DNA from: Chondrus crispus | Lineage: Eukaryota; Rhodophyta; Florideophyceae; Gigartinales; Gigartinaceae | DNA length: 64,000 nucleotides | Direction of reading: 5' to 3' | Assembly (NCBI RefSeq): GCF_000350225.1 | Contig: NW_005178511.1 | Span: forward strand, 20,322-84,321 | Shown here: positions 57,464 through 64,000 of the stretch, piece by piece | How the letters are laid out: each line of letters opens with the position of its first letter | Position numbering within the stretch: position 1 is the first letter of the stretch | Notes under the pieces: model-generated | Told to the model about the DNA's origin: nothing | Databases searched by the model: none | The model's input: the letters and a program-made list of their open reading frames with translations, nothing else | Program-made: the position numbers and the translations under genes

Positions 57464-57982
57464 ATGGGCGCTAACACTTCTTCCCTGCTCTCGGAGGAAA
57501 TCGACGAGATCTCCCGTCAGGCCGACCTGCCGCGCTTGGAAGTGAAGCGTCTGTACAAGCGGTTCCAGAAGCTAGACCGCACGCAATCCGGCACGCTGGA
57601 CGCGGACGAGCTGCTCATGATACCGGAGCTGTCGATGAACCCGCTGCATCCCCGCCTGCTCGCCGTGTTCGAAAACGTCAACTTTCATGAGTTCGTTAAT
57701 AACATCGCCGCCTTCAGCCCCAGCGGCGCGGAGGAGAAGAAGGTCGACTTTGCGTTCAAGGTCTACGACGTGGACGCCGACGGCTTCATCTCCAAGCACG
57801 ACTTAGACACCGTCATACGCATGCTCGTGGGCGAGCATATTCCTGATGAAACCGTGCAGGAGGTCGTGGCCAGGGTTGTCGAGGCAGCCGATTTGGACAA
57901 GGATGGAAGGATTTCGAGGTCCGAGTTTACATCCGCTGTGGACGTCGCCGACCTTGCTTCAAGGTTGACAGTGTCCTTTTGA
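57464..57982 (+). CDS. CNB1: calcineurin B regulatory subunit (EF-hand)
   Basis: 172 residues. The N-terminus MGANTSSLL has Gly2 and Ser at the right place for N-myristoylation. EF-hand 1 is DRTQSGTLDADEL (34-46), EF-hand 3 DVDADGFISKHDL (103-115), EF-hand 4 DLDKDGRISRSEF. EF-hand 2, which should lie before the VNFHEF segment (about 72-77), is missing its calcium loop: five or so residues of DTDGNGEVD are absent, leaving ENVNFHEF. The interface helix for calcineurin A appears conserved. It lies 330 bases downstream of the helicase gene in the same direction, with a C-rich leader. Confidence 0.9.
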   Translation: MGANTSSLLSEEIDEISRQADLPRLEVKRLYKRFQKLDRTQSGTLDADELLMIPELSMNPLHPRLLAVFENVNFHEFVNNIAAFSPSGAEEKKVDFAFKVYDVDADGFISKHDLDTVIRMLVGEHIPDETVQEVVARVVEAADLDKDGRISRSEFTSAVDVADLASRLTVSF

Positions 57983-58216
57983 GGGGGGTGTGCAGTTTCG
58001 CAATTTTGGCTCTTACAATGTTGGCAAGCGGTGCGAGGTTGCGTGTGGAAACCTGCCGCTCATGAACTCCTATTTTATATACAGTATCGCACTCGTAACT
58101 CTGCTTGCATCCCTGCGATTCTGACAAAGGCTCCTGGTTCAAAAATGTTAACTCGTTGCCGACTCAAAACCGGACTATTTGAAGTTCTCCTGGACTTGCC
58201 CGTGCCGCACTTCGAT

Positions 58217-59419
58217 CTACTTGAGAAGATTTTTTGGCTTGCTGGTGCGAAGCCATCCGAGTGGGCTATCGTCAAACAAGCGTTTCCTCCACACGGGTGT
58301 GTACACGCGAATTGGCAAGGGGACCTCCTTCTTGTAATTACTCCACTGCGACCTGGCCGAATGCTTCTCGACCGCCTGATGATAAATGGTTATAGTAAAT
58401 TTGGCCAACGCCGCACGCATAGAGTATACGAGCACATTTGTCAACCTGGCCTGCTCGTGCTCCGGGAACGTACCTGCGATAAGCGGATAGAGCAACCCCC
58501 TCTCTGTCTTATGCAACCTCTCTGTATCCTCAATAATTTCACCCATCTCCTTTGCAAGCACCAAAACTTCATCCGGGTTCATCGCCCTCAACTTGTTTCC
58601 TACCGCTGTCTTCCCTTCCTCTTCCGTCGGACTGTAGCCCTCCCTGATCTGCATGTTGGCTTTCTTCCTCCTCACTTGCTCACTCTCCCCCGACTCCCCA
58701 TTCAATGCTGCTTGTCTCATCTTTTTATCCTGGCGCTCCCTCCTCCTCTTTCCCCTCCTCTTCTTACTTGCACACTGGCGTTTCCTCCTACACGGGCCCA
58801 TGGACGAGTACGCGTACCCGGTGCTACAAACGGCCCTCGAAAACCTGTTATGCAACATATCGACAGTATCCTCGATACGATCCCTCTCCTTCCCAAAAAG
58901 CAGTAAAGCCCTCGCGACAGCGTAATTCTCCGGCACGCCTTTCGCGACCCACGGAAACAACACGTCCTTCTCCAGCGAGTTATACACGTCCCACACATTG
59001 TCCACCAAGTACGCGTACGACCTCTCGAGTTTAACAACCGCGGCAGCCATGCTCTCGACGGGGAATTCCTCTGCGCGGCTGGCCTGGGCGTGCAGCTCGC
59101 GCAGAAAGAGCGCCATGCGGCGCAAGTCCTGGCTAATGTAGAGGTGGTGCCACGTGAGGCCGTTGAGGTGGAAGCGGCTGGTCCAGTCGCGGCGGTCGTG
59201 TTGTGGGTCGCGCGCCTCGTTTGCTGCGACGCGCAGCGCGCGCCGCGCGCGCCATCGCGTCAGCGTCGCGCGCGGCGTGAAGATGGGCAGGAAGCGCAAG
59301 GCGGTGAGCGCGGAGGAGACGGCGCGCAGCACGCGCTGCGGGCGCAGCGGGCGCGGGCGCCGCCCGTCGGACCCAGACGTTGCCAGCATGACGGAGGTCG
59401 CGACGGCGGGCGAAGGCAT
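58217..59419 (-). CDS. two-repeat helical protein resembling hemerythrin/HHE fold
   Basis: 400 residues from ATG 59419, which follows a C-rich host-type leader. Residues 1-60 are Arg/Ala/Ser-rich and could be a targeting sequence. Two helical units seem related. Unit 1 is about 85-190, with LTWHHLYISQDLRRM and SLEKDVLFPWVAKGVPENY. Unit 2 is about 280-360, with DTERLHKTERGLLYPLIAGTFPEHE. Each has an E-x-x-L-(F/Y)-P-(W/L) motif at the place where HHE domains carry HxxxEExxLFP, but the metal-binding histidines are only partly kept. A very basic linker (KKRRGKRRRERQDKK) separates them. Function is unknown; the hemerythrin reading is inference. Confidence 0.6.
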   Translation of the reverse strand: MPSPAVATSVMLATSGSDGRRPRPLRPQRVLRAVSSALTALRFLPIFTPRATLTRWRARRALRVAANEARDPQHDRRDWTSRFHLNGLTWHHLYISQDLRRMALFLRELHAQASRAEEFPVESMAAAVVKLERSYAYLVDNVWDVYNSLEKDVLFPWVAKGVPENYAVARALLLFGKERDRIEDTVDMLHNRFSRAVCSTGYAYSSMGPCRRKRQCASKKRRGKRRRERQDKKMRQAALNGESGESEQVRRKKANMQIREGYSPTEEEGKTAVGNKLRAMNPDEVLVLAKEMGEIIEDTERLHKTERGLLYPLIAGTFPEHEQARLTNVLVYSMRAALAKFTITIYHQAVEKHSARSQWSNYKKEVPLPIRVYTPVWRKRLFDDSPLGWLRTSKPKNLLK

Positions 59420-59827
59420 GGCTTGTGGGGCGATGGGGGGCGGGGGCCGGCTCGAAGCCCGGGGTGGTGGTCAGTGGAAGGGTGTGCGGGGATCGTTAGG
59501 AACGGCCCTCGAGCGGAAAAAGAGGAGGAGGAGGAATAAAGGGATGTGCAAATGTTGAGAGACGACCAATCGTCATCGCCTGTGCCACTTGATTCGACCC
59601 CTCATCCGTACACGTGTCACGGGCTTTCTACTGGAAACGACTTTGGATCAAACTCCGCACATGATCCAATGTTTGTCACGGCCCACGTAGTCACTTTCGT
59701 CACCATCCGTCACCCTCTCCGTCACCTCATTCTTCCGTCGGCGAAGGCGTAGCAACCGTAGTGCGTGTGCAATCGCAAGGCCTCCGCATCCCCTTGCCTT
59801 GCCTTCCCCACCCGTGCCAAAACCAAA

Positions 59828-60733
59828 ATGCCGCACGAGCACCCCCTCCCCGCCCCCACGAACAGGATCGTGCGCTCGACGCACTTCAAGAAGCGTCGGC
59901 AAGTGCTGAAGCGGCAAAAGTCTGCCGCGCGTCGCGCGCGTCATGCGGAGGAGGAGGCATTGGGCGATGCCGCGCCACCGCGGCGCGAGCCGACGACCAT
60001 CGAGTCGAGCCGCGTGTTTGACGCGGAGACGGGCGCCCCGCTGACGCGCGAGCAGGCGCTGGCCATCACGGACGAGTTCACGCCCGTGCTCGCCGGCGAC
60101 GTGCGCCCGCGCGTCGTCATCACCACCGGCCTGCGGCCGTCCGACGTCAGCTTCGACTTCGTCAAGGCCCTGCTGCCCGTGCTGCCCAAGTCCATCTACT
60201 TCGAGCGCCTCGACGCTTCCGTCGCTGAGTTTGCGGCAAGCGCCGCGGGAAAGGGGTACACGGACGTTGTCCTCGTCAAGGAGGATCGTGGCGCTTTGTC
60301 CACCCTCACGCATGTGCACTTGCCTGAGGGACCTACGGCAGTGTACAAGCTATCGTCGTTTGTTCCGAACGCCAAGATAAAGGGGCGTGGGAGATGTACG
60401 GGGCATACGCCAGAGGTGATTTTGAACCACTTTACGACTAGACTGGGGCTTAGAGTCGGCAGGATGTTGGGGTCATTGTTTCCGCATGAACCCAATTTCG
60501 TGGGGCGGCAGGTCGCGACGTTTCATAACCAGAGAGACTTTATTTTTTTTAGGTTTCATCGCTATGTATTTACCGCCGAGAGGGATCGCGCTCGCCTGCA
60601 GGAGCTTGGACCTAGGTTTACGCTTAAGCTCCGTGCATTACAGAAGGGAGTGTTTATGGATCCGCAAAAGGCTGACCATGAGTTCAAGTGGAAGACGAAG
60701 ACCGACATCGATAGACGCAGGTTCTTCTTGTAG
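59828..60733 (+). CDS. RPF1: ribosome production factor 1 (Brix domain)
   Basis: 301 residues from ATG 59828 (MPHEHPLPAPTNRIVRS), which has A at -3; the frame stays open 21 codons upstream but only in leader. The N-terminal basic stretch (KKRRQVLKRQKSAARRARH) is followed by the Brix domain: PRVVITTGLRPSD, SIYFERLD, VLVKEDRGALSTLTHVHLP, IKGRGRCTGHTPEVILNHF, RLGLRVGRMLGSLFP and FHNQRDFIFFRFHRY. The GPRFTLKL motif near the end is typical. RPF1 acts in 60S assembly in the nucleolus with the 5S/27S pre-rRNA. The length is slightly below the yeast protein. Confidence 0.95.
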   Translation: MPHEHPLPAPTNRIVRSTHFKKRRQVLKRQKSAARRARHAEEEALGDAAPPRREPTTIESSRVFDAETGAPLTREQALAITDEFTPVLAGDVRPRVVITTGLRPSDVSFDFVKALLPVLPKSIYFERLDASVAEFAASAAGKGYTDVVLVKEDRGALSTLTHVHLPEGPTAVYKLSSFVPNAKIKGRGRCTGHTPEVILNHFTTRLGLRVGRMLGSLFPHEPNFVGRQVATFHNQRDFIFFRFHRYVFTAERDRARLQELGPRFTLKLRALQKGVFMDPQKADHEFKWKTKTDIDRRRFFL

Positions 60734-61965
60734 CCAGCTCAATGCGTATCATGTAAAGAGTCGCTCAAGACGCGCATACTTGCCAATCCTTGCACGTTTT
60801 ATATCTTCGTACTCCTGTAAATGTACAGATTCCTGAAAGCGTCTTTTTTTCTTCTTCTTTCTTGCTTCGACAATCGAAGCCAAAACCTGTTTCGACGAGT
60901 CACAAATCGCTCCGCAATTAGAGATCAAGGAGAAAACAAGACTGTGTAACTAGATAAGGGATACTGAACAGCAAGTAACTTCTACCAGAGGCCGAGGCAA
61001 AATAGGAAAAAGACGAAATAAGGATAGGGGCTAGGGATAAGGGCTAGGGATAAGGGCTTTTAGGGATCGGAAAAGGGGATCGCGGCTAAAGGACACTGAG
61101 TAAAGACTAGGACGCAAGAAAGTCTAAGGCGAGCGCAGCAAGAACTTTTGCAGTCGCTTCCAAAGCACAGGAATTGAGCAACAAGGGATTTCGTGTCGCG
61201 CCGAGCTTTGGGCCTGGCTCGTACAGAATCAACAATTGTGTTTCCTCCCCTGCCACAAATCATGATCCCAAAAAGCGCGAAGCACAGCACCCTTCTTGGC
61301 ACATTCAGCGAAGGGCAGGAGAGAGAAAGAGAGAAAGAGAGAAAGAGAGAAAGAGAGAAACGAGCGCTCCTGCCTGCAAAAGGGGTTTGAAGAAATGGGG
61401 ATTGCCAGATTAGAAAAGCACTCATAACCCGCACCGACGGCTGTGAGTCTTCTCGATACAACAAAGTGTCACGGTGACCCGCTGGAAACATGTCGTAGGC
61501 TTCCATACGGACTAGTATCACACAATCGGCCACGTCACACAGCTCCAGACCAAGCTTTTGGCTTCGCAGGGCCTTGCCTCTTTTCTGGTGACGCTATTCG
61601 ATGCTGATAGTTGTATAAAGGAATGATCGCACCCCTCCAGACATACTTACTATGTTTTCTCCTGCAAGCCAGATCAACACGCTTGGTTTTCAAGCAGATA
61701 GCCTGGAGGACCTGATGGTTGCAGTGTATACCGACATTTAGAGCTACGGCAAACCGTGATGACGCAGGCGTCGTCGAGTGCGAGTTGGATACCCATCGAC
61801 AACTGCGCAGCAGCGAGTAATAGAGAAACGTCAAATCATCGGGATAATGGACAGGCTGATGGAGTCGGAGATGGGTACGGGGGGAGGGGAAAGAGAGAGA
61901 GAAAGAGAAGGAGGGCTACAGACGGAAAAGAAGATTGCACGAGACCGTCAAACTTCATACGCGGC
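60734..61965. other. convergent gene ends, short tandem repeats
   Basis: Between RPF1 and importin alpha 3' ends. Contains a 13-bp direct duplication CTAGGGATAAGGG (61031-61056) and the GAGAGAAA array at 61321-61360. No gene is recognised. Confidence 0.45.
61321..61360. repeat. microsatellite (GAGAGAAA)x5
   Basis: Five perfect copies of an 8-bp unit. Confidence 0.95.
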
Positions 61966-63729
61966 CTATTGGCCAAACCCCTGTTGCTCCGTTCCTCCAA
62001 AGCCGCCAGTTTGAGCACCAAAACCGGTTCCAGTCGGGGCACCAAATCCGCTTCCTCCTTGAGCTCCAAAGACACCTGCTGGATGGGCATCAAAACCGGC
62101 GCCAGTTTGTGCCGGGGCGGCAGTCGGTGCGCCAAAGTTGAAGCCTCCGTCGGGAGCTGGGTCAACTCCAAACCCAAACTGCGAGGCTGACTGGTCAGGA
62201 ACAACACCATCAATCTCATCTTCAGCCAAAAAGAAAACTTCCAAGAGGCGAACAGCCTTTTCATACACCTCTTCATTCGAGTGATGCTGGAGAGCCTCAA
62301 TCTTGTCGAGGCCGCCAACCGCTTCAATTGCGCGAGCATAATCATTGTACTCGGCACCAGTGGTATCCCGTTCCCTTTGTCCCTTACGCAGGATATTCTC
62401 AAGACCTTCCAGAGCGACACTGATGATTCTGGCATCATGGATAACCAGCAAATTGCACAACGGCTCAAGGCAACCCTGCTGAACGAGATATTTGACCTGA
62501 TCCGGAGTACCACCTGACGTAGCATTGGAAATGGCCCATGCGGCCTCCTTCTTGACGTCAAAGTCAGCGTTGGTCAGGATATCAATGAGAGGGGGCACCA
62601 GGTTTGCTTCCAAGACAGCATTGATCTGCTCCTGATTTCCAGCAGTGATATTAGAAATTGTCCAGCAAGCCTCCTTCCTGATTGACTTCTTGGGTGAGTT
62701 GAGCAAGTTGAGGAGACAGGGCAGGGCCGACACATTAATGACAAACTGGGTCTGTACATCATTACCGGTGACAATGTTGCCGACTGTACGCAGAGATGGG
62801 GTCTGCACGGAGACATTCTGGTGCAGGAGGAGCTCGACAAGTCGCTTGACGACTCCACTCTCAACGACTGCCTTGATCTTGTCATTGCTGCCATCCGAGA
62901 GATACGACAGGGCCCAGCAGGCATCGGTGAGAACTTCCTCATCATCATAATATATGAGATGAGCAAGGGTCTCAAGGGCGGGCTTGACGAGCTCAAATTT
63001 GGGGGCGGGCTTGCCGCGGCAGAGGTTGGACAGAGTCCAGGAGGCGTTGCGAAGCATGGTGACCTTGGAGTCGGCGGTGAGCTGCATGAGCAGCGGGTGG
63101 AGGGCGCCCGAGTCGAGAACGAGATCACGGCACTTGGATGAGTCGCCGGCGATGTTGCCCAAAGCCCAGACGGCCTGCTCCCTGACATCATCATTCGGAG
63201 AGTTGAGGAGGTAGACAAAGACGGGGACGGCACCATTGTCTATAACGACCCTGGTGTGCGACGAGGTGCCCGAGGCAATGTTCGTAAGCGACCATGCGGC
63301 CTCGAACTGGAGCTGCGGGTTGGAATCATCGCTGAGAAACTCGACGAAGCGAGGGACGACGTTCTGAGCAATAACCTCCTCGATGGGGGGGTTCCTCTCA
63401 ATGGAGAGGAGCCTGCGGAACTCCAGGGTGTGCTGGACCTGATCCTGGGGGTTGTCCGAGAGGACGCCGGCGACCATTTGCGGCATGCGAGCGTACAGCG
63501 TGGCCGCGAGCGAGTTGTTGGAGTCGGTGGCCGAGATGTCGATATCGTTGGGGGTGCCGAACGAAGAAGCGCCCATCTTCTCGCGACGCTTCTTCATGAG
63601 GTTCTCCTCCCGCTTGGCCTTACGGATGCCGACCATGGTGTCCTCCCGCTGGCGGCGGGCCTCATCCCTGTCGATGGCCTTCTTGAACCGGCCGCGGCGC
63701 AGGTCTTGTTTGGTGACACGCTCGGACAT
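61966..63729 (-). CDS. importin alpha (karyopherin alpha)
   Basis: 587 residues. Residues 1-52 form the importin-beta-binding domain, rich in Arg/Lys ([20 protein letters not shown]). Armadillo repeats follow from about 70 to 480, with repeated W-x-L/I-S-N ([33 protein letters not shown]), the Trp/Asn ladder that binds nuclear localisation signals. [10 protein letters not shown] is the last-repeat hallmark. Residues 500-587 are Gly/Phe/Ala/Gln-rich with [25 protein letters not shown], an FG-repeat-like tail longer than usual. The start is [13 protein letters not shown] at 63729 after a C-rich leader. No intron. Confidence 0.95.
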   Translation of the reverse strand: MSERVTKQDLRRGRFKKAIDRDEARRQREDTMVGIRKAKREENLMKKRREKMGASSFGTPNDIDISATDSNNSLAATLYARMPQMVAGVLSDNPQDQVQHTLEFRRLLSIERNPPIEEVIAQNVVPRFVEFLSDDSNPQLQFEAAWSLTNIASGTSSHTRVVIDNGAVPVFVYLLNSPNDDVREQAVWALGNIAGDSSKCRDLVLDSGALHPLLMQLTADSKVTMLRNASWTLSNLCRGKPAPKFELVKPALETLAHLIYYDDEEVLTDACWALSYLSDGSNDKIKAVVESGVVKRLVELLLHQNVSVQTPSLRTVGNIVTGNDVQTQFVINVSALPCLLNLLNSPKKSIRKEACWTISNITAGNQEQINAVLEANLVPPLIDILTNADFDVKKEAAWAISNATSGGTPDQVKYLVQQGCLEPLCNLLVIHDARIISVALEGLENILRKGQRERDTTGAEYNDYARAIEAVGGLDKIEALQHHSNEEVYEKAVRLLEVFFLAEDEIDGVVPDQSASQFGFGVDPAPDGGFNFGAPTAAPAQTGAGFDAHPAGVFGAQGGSGFGAPTGTGFGAQTGGFGGTEQQGFGQ

Positions 63730-64000
63730 GGCGGGTGGGGCAGGGGAAGCTTCAGGGACTCGGTCTGCGGAGGGGGGCGCGGACGACGTGAGCGCCGGCG
63801 GGCTTGTAGCGGCAGCGAGTGAGCGGGTGCACGGGAGCGCTCGTCACGTGTGTGCGAGAGCGAGGCGGCGCGTAGTGGGGCGCACGCAGAAGCGGAGGAA
63901 GGGGGCGGGAGGAAGCAGGGCAGGCAGGGCGAGAGTGGGTGGAGTTGCAGGCACGCTGGAAGCCGTGCGGAAGGTGGAGGTGTGCAAGCGGTGATCGGGG
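63730..64000 (-). promoter_or_regulatory. leader and upstream region of importin alpha
   Basis: The 60 bases before the ATG are C-rich on the coding strand, as in other host genes here. No TATA box is evident. Confidence 0.35.

Noticed and set aside
58031-58906. 291-codon open frame opposite the hemerythrin-like gene
   Set aside because: Antisense of a real gene; its apparent hydrophobic segments are complements of Lys/Arg/Glu-rich codons.
61026-61060. CTAGGGATAAGGG repeat as an interstitial telomere
   Set aside because: Only two copies and the unit does not fit TTAGGG- or TTTAGGG-type repeats.

Overview
The window is eukaryotic nuclear DNA. It encodes cytosolic ribosomal protein uL4, importin alpha, a DEAH ribosome-biogenesis helicase, a Brix-domain protein (RPF1), a cornichon-type ER cargo receptor, calcineurin B, peptide:N-glycanase and galactokinase. 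The host genes are nearly all single uninterrupted reading frames, closely spaced, and preceded by C-rich, G-poor leaders right up to the ATG. They alternate with large blocks of decayed transposons. This style is what I would expect of a red alga (for example a florideophyte such as Chondrus). That assignment is inference from gene style only; no marker gene proves it.

Layout. About 0.6-2.85 kb: a pogo/Tigger-like DNA transposon with both terminal inverted repeats. 3-9 kb: host block (PNGase; a 47-residue protein resembling the ATP6AP2/renin-receptor tail; uL4; galactokinase). 10.2-12.9 kb: a complete but inactivated piggyBac-like element. 13-27 kb: a gene-poor graveyard with HARBI1-like, DUF7869-type and Mutator-like (MULE) transposase remnants, a possible small host gene, a tRNA-like fold and a promoter-like stretch ending in the first codons of a histone-like gene. 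27-36 kb: a multi-gene block with a Transposase_21/CACTA-like transposase and divergent accessory ORFs, one with a possible Tudor-like N-terminus. 36.9-39.2 kb: a Deg-protease pseudogene joined in frame to a RUVBL2 (Reptin) pseudogene. 39.9-50.1 kb: a nearly complete Ty3/gypsy chromovirus on the minus strand with two LTRs of about 578 bp, abutting a second pogo-like transposase pseudogene at 50.1-51.7 kb. 52.5-64 kb: a second dense host block (TMEM14/FAX-like, cornichon, DHX37, calcineurin B, a hemerythrin-like two-repeat protein, RPF1, importin alpha).

The most unusual theme is a set of perfect or near-perfect palindromes, several of which can be shown to be recent inverted duplications. A 23-bp arm in the CACTA-like transposase has exactly the length needed to explain its frameshift. 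A 19-bp insertion distinguishes the two piggyBac TIRs. An 18-bp palindromic insertion sits in the gypsy reverse transcriptase. Other candidates lie in noncoding DNA. This points to a recurring fold-back mutational process or to excision footprints. A second theme is that several unrelated elements carry otherwise open coding frames broken by a single stop codon.
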